Shown here: positions 6,857 through 14,650 of the stretch, one piece after another
How the letters are laid out: each line of letters begins with the position of its first letter
How positions within the stretch are numbered: the first letter of the stretch is position 1
NCBI GenBank assembly: GCA_947472635.1
Contig: CANJDY010000010.1
Location: 1-21,989 of the forward strand
Length of the DNA stretch: 21,989 bases
Origin: Chitinophagaceae bacterium
GTDB lineage: Bacteria; Bacteroidota; Bacteroidia; Chitinophagales; Chitinophagaceae
Direction of reading: 5' to 3'
Position numbers and translations under genes: made by a program
Notes under the pieces: model-generated
What the model was told of the DNA's origin: nothing
The model's database searches: none
Seen by the model: the letters and a program-made list of their open reading frames with translations, nothing else

Positions 6857-8113
6857 ATGGAACCAGGAAAAAAATTAACAATTGGACTATTTGGATTTGG
6901 TGTGGTAGGAAAAGGATTATATGATGTGCTGCACAATACAGCTACGCTTCAATCAACCATTAAAAAGATTTGTATAAAAAATACGGAGAAGAAAAGAAGT
7001 ATCAGTCTGGAGCATTTCACTTCAGAAGCTTCCGAACTATTGAATGACGAAGATATCAACGTAATTGTAGAATTGATTGATGATTCAGCAGCTGCTTTCG
7101 AAATAGTTAAAACTGCCTTACAAAAAGGCAAAGCGGTGGTAAGTGCCAATAAAAAAATGATAGCCGAACATTTTGAAGAGTTGCTTGCCCTGCAAAAAAA
7201 GTATCAAACTCCCTTTCTCTATGAGGCTTCCTGCTGCGCCAGTATGCCGCTCATCCGAAATCTGGAAGAGTATTATGACAACGATCTACTGCAATCCTTT
7301 AGGGGTATCATCAATGGATCTACCAATTTTATTTTAACAAAAATATTTCAGGAGCAACTTGAATTTAATGCGGCTTTACTAATGGCCCAACAAATGGGCT
7401 TTGCAGAAAGTGACCCCAAGTTAGATATCGGCGGTTTTGATGCAGCTAACAAACTGAGTATTTTACTGGCACACTCTTTTGGGGTAATTGCAGGTACGGG
7501 AAAATTTATATTCAATGGAATAGAAAATATTTCACAGCAAGATGCCGAAGTGGCAAAAGAAAAAAAGTTTAGCATCAAACTGGTTGCCAGTGCACAAAAA
7601 TTAAAAAATGGCAAACTGGCTACTTTTGTGCTCCCTCAATTTGTAACAGCCAATGACGATCTCTACCATGTGCAAAATGAATTCAATGCCATTACTACGG
7701 AAAGCACTTTTGCTGACAAGCATTTTTTCAAAGGGAAAGGGGCAGGTGCATTTCCTACTGCCTCTGCAGTATTGAGCGACATTTCGGCCTTACGGTACAA
7801 TTATAAATATGAGTATAAAAAAATATACCATCAAACCGATACCACTTTGACCAACGATTTTTATTTAAAAGTATTTATCAGTGTGGATGATTTGGAAAAA
7901 ATAAAAAAAGATGATTTTGAATGGATAGAAGAGTGGCACAACGGACTTCAATATAGCTGGCTTGTTGCCATTATACATGCAGAAAAATTATTAACTAGTA
8001 ATTGGTGGAAAGAAAAGGGCGTGTCGCTGATTGTATATCCTGATGGAATTGAAGAGGGAATCGACTATAAAAAAATCAGTAAACGAAGCTTGCAATTGGC
8101 AGGAGTGGTATAA
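6857..8113 (+). CDS. hom: Homoserine dehydrogenase
   Basis: Homoserine dehydrogenase reduces aspartate semialdehyde to homoserine with NAD(P)H, the branch-point step towards methionine and threonine. The protein has 418 residues. It has an N-terminal Rossmann nucleotide loop GLFGFGVVGKG (10-20), the SANKK segment (96-100), NGSTNFIL (153-160), and the catalytic signature GFAESDPKLDIGGFDAANK (181-199), where D190 and K199 match the family's active-site Asp and Lys. Two conserved spots are altered: the usual ELIGG reads ELIDD (72-76), and the glycine-rich EAxxxGxxP segment reads EASCCASMP (123-131). Residues about 320-418 form a tail that I do not recognise as a canonical ACT domain. No aspartokinase is fused. 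The gene appears monocistronic and is controlled by the SAM-I riboswitch, so its job here is probably methionine supply. Confidence 0.92.
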   Translation: MEPGKKLTIGLFGFGVVGKGLYDVLHNTATLQSTIKKICIKNTEKKRSISLEHFTSEASELLNDEDINVIVELIDDSAAAFEIVKTALQKGKAVVSANKKMIAEHFEELLALQKKYQTPFLYEASCCASMPLIRNLEEYYDNDLLQSFRGIINGSTNFILTKIFQEQLEFNAALLMAQQMGFAESDPKLDIGGFDAANKLSILLAHSFGVIAGTGKFIFNGIENISQQDAEVAKEKKFSIKLVASAQKLKNGKLATFVLPQFVTANDDLYHVQNEFNAITTESTFADKHFFKGKGAGAFPTASAVLSDISALRYNYKYEYKKIYHQTDTTLTNDFYLKVFISVDDLEKIKKDDFEWIEEWHNGLQYSWLVAIIHAEKLLTSNWWKEKGVSLIVYPDGIEEGIDYKKISKRSLQLAGVV

Positions 8114-8143
8114 TTGCTATTATTTGAAACCCCATTAGCAATT
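8112..8143 (+). repeat. Inverted repeat overlapping the hom stop codon
   Basis: AATTGCTA (8112-8119) and TAGCAATT (8136-8143) form a perfect 8-bp inverted repeat with a 16-nt loop, starting within the TAA stop of hom. There is no T-tract directly after it. It may be the 3' end structure of hom, which converges with the CBS gene, but this is uncertain. Confidence 0.3.
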
Positions 8144-8204
8144 GGATGCTGAATTTAGCTGTACAAACTATGGGCAATTTTTTGAGACTACCCTGCAATG
8201 AAAA

Positions 8205-8636
8205 CTATTGGGAAATATAATTGTGTAAGTAGGAAATGGTTTCCTTTTGAGATGCAATGATGGCCGTTACCACATCCGTGATAGAAATAATCCCCGTTAC
8301 AATTCCATCCTTCATCACCGGTAAATGGCGAATATGCCGCTCACTCATCAATTCCATGCACTTTTCAATATTATCATCAGGAGATATTGAAATTACTTTT
8401 TCAGTCATAATTTCTTTTACCAGTGTGTCGTGAGAGGACTTCCCTTTCAAGATGATTTTTCGGGCATAATCCCTTTCGGAAATGATACCCATCAATTGTT
8501 GGCCTTCCATAACCAATAAAGCACCAATGTTTTTTTCACCCATTGCCTTCAGTGCCTCGTATACGGTTAAATCACTTGTAACGGAGAACACTTTACTTCC
8601 TTTAGACTGCAAAATTTCAGCAACTTTCATAATCAA
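8205..8636 (-). CDS. Two-CBS-domain protein
   Basis: A 143-residue cytosolic protein made almost wholly of a CBS-domain pair (Bateman module), at about residues 10-62 and 76-130. Each half ends with the usual strand-turn-Asp signature, GIISERDY (50-57) and GIISITDV (115-122). The Ser/Thr plus Asp of this signature bind the ribose of adenine nucleotides in characterised members. Stand-alone CBS pairs sense AMP, ATP or SAM-type ligands and regulate partners; neither ligand nor partner can be read here. The start could be Met1 or Met3. It is the last of three minus-strand genes (OsmC, rhodanese, CBS) and converges with hom. Confidence 0.88.
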   Translation of the reverse strand: MIMKVAEILQSKGSKVFSVTSDLTVYEALKAMGEKNIGALLVMEGQQLMGIISERDYARKIILKGKSSHDTLVKEIMTEKVISISPDDNIEKCMELMSERHIRHLPVMKDGIVTGIISITDVVTAIIASQKETISYLHNYISQ

Positions 8637-8789
8637 TTAATTTAATTATTCACTAAATGAGGTGGTAACGGCAACAAATAATTTCTTCAAAATTGTTTGG
8701 ACATACAAGTTACTAAAGTAGTCGAATAAAATAAAATTGATTTTTGGGCATACAAATTGACTGATTTTCTTCCTGCTGGGTATTTTTTA

Positions 8790-9104
8790 CTACAATTTAT
8801 TTTGCAGGCTGCCCCACCCACCTCCATTGTAAACTGTTGTGTATCCATTGGAAAGAAGGATGCTTTTTGCAGAAGCACTTCTCATTCCAGATGCGCAACA
8901 GGTAATAATAGGCTTAGTTTTGTCTTTCAACCTCGAAAAATTGTTGCGGAGCTGGTCAACGGGGATGTTTACCGCACCGCGAATATGGCCACCCTCAAAT
9001 TCTCCCTTACTGCGCACATCCAATACGACTGCACCGGATTTCACCAATTGAGCGTAGTCGACTTTTGGACCTAGTCCAAATAATTTCTTTAGTATAGTTA
9101 TCAT
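8790..9104 (-). CDS. Single-domain rhodanese-like sulfurtransferase
   Basis: A 104-residue protein with one complete rhodanese domain. The fold signature VVLDVRSKGEFEGGHIRGA lies at 26-44, and the active-site loop CASGMRS at 70-76 makes C70 the persulfide-carrying cysteine. C69 beside it is a second possible thiol. Such proteins move sulfane sulfur between thiols. There is no signal peptide: the N-terminus MITILKKLFG is short, moderately hydrophobic and charged, so the location is probably cytosolic. The gene lies 78 nt after the OsmC gene on the same strand and about 150 nt before the CBS gene, consistent with a small co-transcribed cluster. Confidence 0.92.
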   Translation of the reverse strand: MITILKKLFGLGPKVDYAQLVKSGAVVLDVRSKGEFEGGHIRGAVNIPVDQLRNNFSRLKDKTKPIITCCASGMRSASAKSILLSNGYTTVYNGGGWGSLQNKL

Positions 9105-9182
9105 TGATTTATTTTAAATATTGACTGTCGATTTTTTAAATTCTTATTACTGGATAACTATTTACAATACCAGCAGTCCGAT

Positions 9183-9650
9183 TTAATTTTCGGAAATGGC
9201 CAATGAGGGTATCCGATTGTTAAATATCAGTACCCCGTTGTAATTTACTTCCCAGGTAACTGGCAGGGCTTTTTTCAACATTTGACTTACGCCACAATAT
9301 TTTTCCTGCGACAAGCTAACTGCTTCCAAAGCAGCTTCTTGATGAGTTGGTTCTCCCTGAAAGTCGTACACCACATGCATTGCGACGTATGCAATGGGCG
9401 CCTGCTTACTCAACTCACCGGTAACTTTTATTGAAAAGTCGGAAACTTCCTTATTGGCTTTGCGCAATATTGATACAATATCCATGCCGGTGCAGCCCGA
9501 AAGTGCAGTTAACACAAATGGTTTAGGAATGGGGCCATTGTCCTCGCCACCCACTCTTTCGGGGGCATCCATAATGATAGTATGCCCGTTTACTAATGCG
9601 TTGAACTGCATTTTCCCCATCCACTGGGTTTCAATTTCATGTTGTGCCAT
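9183..9650 (-). CDS. OsmC-family (Ohr/OsmC-like) redox protein
   Basis: A 155-residue OsmC-fold protein. The family's two cysteines are present: C53 in LTALSGCTGMD (48-57) and C119 in EKYCGVSQML (116-125). In characterised Ohr/OsmC proteins these two residues reduce organic hydroperoxides. This sequence is closer to the broad OsmC-like group than to classic Ohr, so peroxidase activity is an inference. The protein is cytosolic with no signal peptide. It is the first gene of the OsmC-rhodanese-CBS cluster; the pairing with a rhodanese suggests thiol or persulfide chemistry. A possible promoter lies about 30 nt upstream. Confidence 0.88.
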   Translation of the reverse strand: MAQHEIETQWMGKMQFNALVNGHTIIMDAPERVGGEDNGPIPKPFVLTALSGCTGMDIVSILRKANKEVSDFSIKVTGELSKQAPIAYVAMHVVYDFQGEPTHQEAALEAVSLSQEKYCGVSQMLKKALPVTWEVNYNGVLIFNNRIPSLAISEN

Positions 9651-9680
9651 AATGGTTTGATTTGTATTTACTTATTATTA

Positions 9681-9712
9681 AAAAGATAAAATGCTACTTT
9701 AACTGATTGAAA
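9681..9712 (-). promoter_or_regulatory. Candidate promoter upstream of the OsmC gene
   Basis: On the minus strand TTTC (9712-9709) is followed after 20 nt by TATCTTTT (9688-9681). Each element is one base away from the Bacteroidota consensus TTTG / TAnnTTTG. Distance to the ATG at 9650 is suitable. AT-rich sequence makes chance matches common. Confidence 0.3.
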
Positions 9713-9908
9713 GTAAAATTACCATCCAACAAGAACCTTTTTAGTGACAAATGTTACAAAGCAGCTGGTTAAGGAAATAAAGCAGCGTGGATGATTATGC
9801 AAGGGGGTATAGCAGTTGATTCTAACAACTCAAAAAAATTGCAGATTATCGGAGGAACTTATGATAAATTAAAATAGTGCGGTTTCTTTGAAGCAATTGA
9901 AAATACAA

Positions 9909-9940
9909 TGGGAGAAATAGATCCCAATTACTATCTCCCA
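9909..9940 (-). terminator. Candidate terminator hairpin overlapping the alpha-galactosidase stop codon
   Basis: TGGGAGA (9909-9915) pairs with TCTCCCA (9934-9940), and TAG (9918-9920) with CTA (9931-9933), leaving an AA bulge and a 10-nt loop. Read on the minus strand it is followed by TTGTATTTT, a weak T-rich tract. It overlaps the TAG stop of the alpha-galactosidase gene. Confidence 0.35.
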
Positions 9941-11946
9941 ACTTTTGTAAACTTCAAAAAGCTTACCCCATGATGGCGAATCGATATTGAAAATTGGTTA
10001 TTGAAAACTCCTAGGTCTTTTTGTTTCCACACATTTCTAATAGTCCATTTTCCTTTTAGACCCAGTGAAGCAAAATCAAATTCAAATTTTTTCACTGGCT
10101 CATCTCCCCAACGAAAATAAGATTCAGGCCTGTTGCCATATCCGGCAATATTAAATAAACCTACCGCATAGGAACCATCTTCCAACTGCTTAAGCCAAAT
10201 CTGAACGCCTTCCCGTTCTGCTACAAGTCGGGCTGGCCTTCCCAAGGGATCCTGATTAATGGCAATAACTTCATCATTGGCCAATAAATTTATCGTAAAT
10301 GCATCGAGTCTTTCTATCGGGCAACCAATTAACATTGGTGCCGACAAAAGGCTGAATATACTTACATGACTATATTGTTCATCCGGCGTTAGTCGGGTTG
10401 GATGAAGGGTAGGTCCAATAGCCACATCACCCACAATCATCATATCTGGGTCACTCCAATGGCCCGGACCGGCATATGGGCCCCATTTATCAAGCGAAAA
10501 GGCTGTTAAGAAAAGGCTTGTCCAACTATCCTTGATATCAGGTCCGGTGCGGTACATATTAGACAAGCGTGCCCAATCCTCCACCTTTTCAAAAGGTGCG
10601 TTATTAGATAAACTAAATACAATATCACGACCCGACATTTTCAATGCTTCCGACATCCGTTGGGTAGATGCGACATCCATACGCCAATCATATTTCAAGA
10701 AATCAAAGCCCCATGCAGCCATTTGAAGGGCATCATTTTTTTCAAACTTGTATTGGCCTACATGATGAAAGGAGGAACGATTCATTTTTATTTGCGCATG
10801 CGTTTCCCCACCAATTGGGTAGGACGAAGATGCGCCCACATAGCCTCCATAACTAGCAATATAAGGGGTAGAATAGATGCCTGCCTTTAAGCCCAGTGAA
10901 TGAATATAATCAACCATTGCTTTAATGTCCGGGAATTTTTCGTTGGGCTGCAGCGCTGTATCTGGACCTGCTCTTATCCCCTGCCAGGTATCATCTATAT
11001 TGATATAGGACCACCCATGATTAGTAAGCCCCATTTTTACCATCGCATTGGCAGATGCCAATACTTTTTCCTTGTCGATATGCGACTCCCAAGCGTTCCA
11101 GCCATTCCAGCCAATGGGGGGAGTAAGTGTGATGGTATCACCTATTTTGATTAATAATTTTTTAGTTGCAACCCCCAGCTTATTTTTTGCATAGAGCTGT
11201 ACTGTATAATTCCCTCGCTCACTTACAGATCCGGTGATAATACCCGTTTGTGAGGAAAGCGTTAATCCAATAGGCAAATGAATTGCCGAAAATTTCAAAG
11301 GGCGCTCCCCGGTTGCTGCAATCGTATACAAGAAAGGATTGCCGGGTGTTGCACCAAATACACTGGCGGAATTAATTTTTGGAATTGCCTTCGAAGCAGG
11401 TGTCAAAATGTATTTTTCGTCCGAATTGGAAATATGCCCAGGCTTAGCATCGCCTATCATTTCAAGCTGGGCGTTGGCCCAATTGGCATAGGTTTTTTTG
11501 TTCCCAACCCCTCCTACCTTATCTGTAATCAGTAAGCCAAGTTGCTGGATGCCGGCAACGTCAATGTCAATTTTTACTGGTGGATCACCAATGCGCATCT
11601 CCCCGCTTTGAAAAAGTACTTTTTTGTCGCCAACTACAAAAAAAGAGATGGGGATTTCCTTATTCCCTAAGTCATCTGCACCTACTAGGGCGGAAAATCG
11701 GGTGGCCTTTTTATTGAGTAGGAACGAAAGTATACAGGGCGATTGTGCTCCAATACCCCTTGGATAGTTTAGCCCCTGAATACGAATTGTATCATGGCTA
11801 TAATTGGTTTTTGCTTGAACGGGTCGAATGCCCTCCGAAAATGATTGAATAGGCAGGTCATCCAGCCAAAGGATCGATTTTTTTTGTGAGAAGGCGCTAG
11901 TGGCTACTACAAAAAAAAGGCTTACTAATACGATCTTATTTTTCAT
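9931..11946 (-). CDS. Secreted GH27 alpha-galactosidase with NPCBM and Ig-like modules
   Basis: The protein has 671 residues. A signal peptide covers about residues 1-20 (MKNKIVLVSLFFVVATSAFS, then QKK), so it is exported. Residues about 26-165 look like an NPCBM carbohydrate-binding-type domain (the stretch from IRIQGLNYPRGIGAQSP to ANWANAQLEMIG). About 195-268 resemble a putative-Ig (He_PIG) domain (GLTLSSQTGIITGSV). The GH27 barrel starts at TPPIGWNGWNAW (275-286). By alignment to human alpha-galactosidase A, D420 in FLKYDW is the nucleophile and D470 in TGPDIKDSW is the acid/base. SDPDMMIVGD (498-507) and the NQDPLG end of the barrel (564-569) are present, followed by a C-terminal beta domain. 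Predicted role is release of terminal alpha-linked galactose from glycans in the periplasm or outside. Substrate is not readable, and related GH27 members can be alpha-N-acetylgalactosaminidases or beta-L-arabinopyranosidases. It is divergent from the GH95-like gene. Confidence 0.92.
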   Translation of the reverse strand: MKNKIVLVSLFFVVATSAFSQKKSILWLDDLPIQSFSEGIRPVQAKTNYSHDTIRIQGLNYPRGIGAQSPCILSFLLNKKATRFSALVGADDLGNKEIPISFFVVGDKKVLFQSGEMRIGDPPVKIDIDVAGIQQLGLLITDKVGGVGNKKTYANWANAQLEMIGDAKPGHISNSDEKYILTPASKAIPKINSASVFGATPGNPFLYTIAATGERPLKFSAIHLPIGLTLSSQTGIITGSVSERGNYTVQLYAKNKLGVATKKLLIKIGDTITLTPPIGWNGWNAWESHIDKEKVLASANAMVKMGLTNHGWSYINIDDTWQGIRAGPDTALQPNEKFPDIKAMVDYIHSLGLKAGIYSTPYIASYGGYVGASSSYPIGGETHAQIKMNRSSFHHVGQYKFEKNDALQMAAWGFDFLKYDWRMDVASTQRMSEALKMSGRDIVFSLSNNAPFEKVEDWARLSNMYRTGPDIKDSWTSLFLTAFSLDKWGPYAGPGHWSDPDMMIVGDVAIGPTLHPTRLTPDEQYSHVSIFSLLSAPMLIGCPIERLDAFTINLLANDEVIAINQDPLGRPARLVAEREGVQIWLKQLEDGSYAVGLFNIAGYGNRPESYFRWGDEPVKKFEFDFASLGLKGKWTIRNVWKQKDLGVFNNQFSISIRHHGVSFLKFTKVGR

Positions 11947-12217
11947 TTGTATTGATTTATGCTGGAAGATTTATGGACCCTCCAATTAAAAGCCTTTTCG
12001 GCAATTGGCAGTGTTATTAATGGCAACAAAAATTGTAAGTAGCAAATATAGTTGCTTGTAGTAAATTAATAATTTTGGTTTATGATAAATTATCTGTTAT
12101 TGAAAAAATAAATTATGCAACAATGAGCAAACATCTGATAAAAAAAATTATTAGTAATAAGGTAAACAATAGTAAATTGTAAGGCTACTTTCACTTAAGA
12201 CCTATAATAAAAAAAAG
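11947..12217. promoter_or_regulatory. Divergent promoter region between the two glycosidase genes
   Basis: This AT-rich region holds two exact TAnnTTTG matches facing opposite ways: TATATTTG on the minus strand (12050-12043), towards the alpha-galactosidase, and TAATTTTG on the plus strand (12070-12077), towards the GH95-like gene. Neither has a convincing TTTG at -33. A small inverted repeat, AGCAA/TTGCT (12041-12045 and 12052-12056), overlaps the minus-strand element and could be an operator. No coding sequence is seen here. Confidence 0.3.
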
Positions 12218-14548
12218 ATGAGCCCTATATCCAGTTTACTAAAATTCACTCTTATTGTTTGGGTGAACTTGCTATTTTTTACTTTGATCTCCTTTGCCCA
12301 AAATAGTAACACAGCAATCAACTGGAACAGCTTTATGCTAGACCAACAACTGAAGTGGGATACGGTTAGCACCAATTATTATACAGGCATCTTACTCGGA
12401 AATGGAAGATTGGGGACGAATATTTACAAGGAAAATGACAATGCCATCCGTTTTGATATTGGCCGTTCGGATGTAACCGATCAACGCCCCCATTACCCCG
12501 ATAGTGTAGCAAATGAACAACTTTTATCAAGGCCCCGATTGCCTATTGGTAAAATGCTATTGAAAACAAAAGGGAGGATTGTATCAGCCGATATGAAGTT
12601 GGACATTTACAATGCGGAGAGCAATGGAACCATTCATACTACCGCAGGAACAATTCACTTTTATGCACTTGTGCCAACAGGTGAAGAAGTTATTGTGATA
12701 AAAGTTTTTGGAACAGGTGAAGAAAAAAATACGCACTGGGAATGGATTGCAGAAGAAAGCATTTCGCCAAGAATTAGCTCCGAAAGTAAAAAAATGCGAA
12801 AAGTTACTTATCTGCCCAATCCCTTGGCTCAACAAAAAGATTCTGCCGGATATCATCTTTGCCACCAACCACTTCTTTACAGCGATGGGTATAGCACAGG
12901 CTGGAGAGAAGTACAAACTGCTGATACCAATACTTTAATTCTTTCTGTTGGCTATTCGCAGAACTTTACAACCGATGCTACAAAGGAAGCGATTCATTTT
13001 ATCCAACACTATTTTGCAAAAAAAGAAGCGACTGTTATTGCGCAACATCGCAGCTGGTGGCATCAGTATACCCAGAAAAGCTTTATTTCCATACCTGATG
13101 CTAGAATGCAGAACTATTATTATATGGAACAATATAATATGGCTGCTGCCACTAGAGCAGGCAAGCCAATGGTTGATTTAATGGGTCCCTGGTTCAGAAG
13201 CAAAACCCCCTGGCCTGGCATTTGGTGGAACCTGAATACGCAGTTGGCATATTCAGCAGTATTTACATCCAATCACCTCGAAATTGGCCGTTCCTTATTT
13301 GATGCATTATACAACAACAGAAATTCATTGATCAAAAACGTACCCAAGGAATGGCAATATGATGCCGCTGCTATGGGACGTATTTCATCTTACGACCTAG
13401 TTAGTCCCGTTTTAAAAGAAGAAATAGACAATGGGGAATTTGAACCGGGTAACCTTACCTGGACATTATATTACTACTACAAATATTTTCTATATTCAAA
13501 AGACACCGCAGAATTAAAAACACGCATCTATCCTTTATTGAAACGCTCGGTAAACTTTTTATTGCATTTGCTAACAAAAGACAATGAAGGGGTTTATCAT
13601 ATTATCAATTCATTTTCTCCAGAATATACCACCGCAGTAGATGCACATTATAGTTTAAGTGCGCTAAAATGGGGGCTTTCCACCTTATTATCAACCGATC
13701 AACTGCTGGGTACAAAAGATGCCGACAAAAATAAATGGGAAAATATATTAGCGCATTTATCTCCCTATCACAGCAACACAAATGGGTACCTTATTGGAAA
13801 AGACAAACCATTACTAAATAGTCACCGGCATTTTTCGCACTTAATGATGATTTACCCATATAGAACTGTTTCTTTATCTAACAGTACCTCTTTAGCACTT
13901 GTTAACAAATCAATTAATTATTGGGAATCAATGAATAAAAAATTCAGGGGATATTCTTATGTGGCAGCTTCCTCTATGGCTTCACTAATGAACAATGGCA
14001 ATCTAGCGTTTCGGTATTTAGACAGTTTCTTAATAAGGCATGGAGAAGCAAACGGATTATACGGAGAAGCTGGCCCTTGCTTTGAAACTCCCCATGGGAT
14101 GACCAATAGCCTACTAGAAATGCTATTGCAAAGTCAGGAAACGCTGATTCGAATATTTCCTGCAATGCCTGATAGTTGGCAGGATGCTTCCTTTGCAGAT
14201 CTCAGGGCAGAAGGTGCATTTTTAGTTAGTGCTAACAGAAAACAAATGCAAACGGCATTCGTAGTAATTAAAAGTGAAAAAGGGGGCGGTACAACAATTG
14301 AAACTGACATTCCATCGGCTTCCATGCTGATAAAATCGGATAAAGGAAAGTGCAGCTATCGAATGTCTACTGTAAATAATAGAACCCACATAACCCTACT
14401 CACTTCACCGGGAGAAAAAATTGTAATCCGGAATAAAAACTTTCCTCAAGAAATGATTCAACCAGTAAAATCCACTGCTTATCACCAGCAATATTGGGGA
14501 TTGCAGAAAAGTACGCCGGAAAATGAAATGAAGAAAGCGCCTAGATGA
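12218..14548 (+). CDS. Secreted GH95-related glycoside hydrolase (divergent)
   Basis: The protein has 776 residues with a signal peptide of about 27 residues ending SFA before QNSN. It follows the GH95 (alpha-L-fucosidase / alpha-L-galactosidase) plan: an N-terminal beta domain with ILLGNGRLGTNIY (58-70), then an (alpha/alpha)6 barrel with GIWWNLNTQLAY (334-345), SFSPE (465-469), NSHRHFSHLMMIYP (534-547), and EMLLQSQETLIRIFPAMPDSW (634-654), then a C-terminal beta domain. N338 and N340 fit the family's catalytic Asn pair, and E469 fits the general-acid Glu. The segment aligning with the usual FQIDGNFGG reads CFETPHGMTN (621-630), and GTGWS-like reads FRGYS (576-580), so the Asp expected there is not evident. 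Substrate may therefore differ from fucosides, or activity may be altered. It lies divergent from the GH27 gene, which suggests a shared glycan target. Confidence 0.78.
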   Translation: MSPISSLLKFTLIVWVNLLFFTLISFAQNSNTAINWNSFMLDQQLKWDTVSTNYYTGILLGNGRLGTNIYKENDNAIRFDIGRSDVTDQRPHYPDSVANEQLLSRPRLPIGKMLLKTKGRIVSADMKLDIYNAESNGTIHTTAGTIHFYALVPTGEEVIVIKVFGTGEEKNTHWEWIAEESISPRISSESKKMRKVTYLPNPLAQQKDSAGYHLCHQPLLYSDGYSTGWREVQTADTNTLILSVGYSQNFTTDATKEAIHFIQHYFAKKEATVIAQHRSWWHQYTQKSFISIPDARMQNYYYMEQYNMAAATRAGKPMVDLMGPWFRSKTPWPGIWWNLNTQLAYSAVFTSNHLEIGRSLFDALYNNRNSLIKNVPKEWQYDAAAMGRISSYDLVSPVLKEEIDNGEFEPGNLTWTLYYYYKYFLYSKDTAELKTRIYPLLKRSVNFLLHLLTKDNEGVYHIINSFSPEYTTAVDAHYSLSALKWGLSTLLSTDQLLGTKDADKNKWENILAHLSPYHSNTNGYLIGKDKPLLNSHRHFSHLMMIYPYRTVSLSNSTSLALVNKSINYWESMNKKFRGYSYVAASSMASLMNNGNLAFRYLDSFLIRHGEANGLYGEAGPCFETPHGMTNSLLEMLLQSQETLIRIFPAMPDSWQDASFADLRAEGAFLVSANRKQMQTAFVVIKSEKGGGTTIETDIPSASMLIKSDKGKCSYRMSTVNNRTHITLLTSPGEKIVIRNKNFPQEMIQPVKSTAYHQQYWGLQKSTPENEMKKAPR

Positions 14549-14556
14549 AGAGTAAA

Positions 14557-14607
14557 CATATAATAAGTAAAAGATAGCATTAAAGTTAGGATTTCACTTA
14601 TTATATG
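14557..14607. repeat. 12-bp perfect inverted repeat at a convergent gene junction
   Basis: CATATAATAAGT (14557-14568) and ACTTATTATATG (14596-14607) are exact reverse complements with a 27-nt loop. The element lies between the GH95-like gene (+) and the efflux outer-membrane gene (-), which converge. Neither side has a T-tract, so it is not a textbook terminator. It may still be a shared 3' end structure. Confidence 0.5.
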
Positions 14608-14650
14608 CCCAAGCTCTATTGCTGTATTGTCCCTTAGTTTATAAAAAAGC

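Noticed and set aside
8757..9074. 105-residue plus-strand frame overlapping the rhodanese gene
   Set aside because: The minus strand holds a complete rhodanese with its active-site loop, so the plus frame is its shadow.
12584..12916. 110-residue minus-strand frame inside the GH95-like gene
   Set aside because: It is antisense to a long secreted enzyme with recognisable motifs and has no family resemblance.
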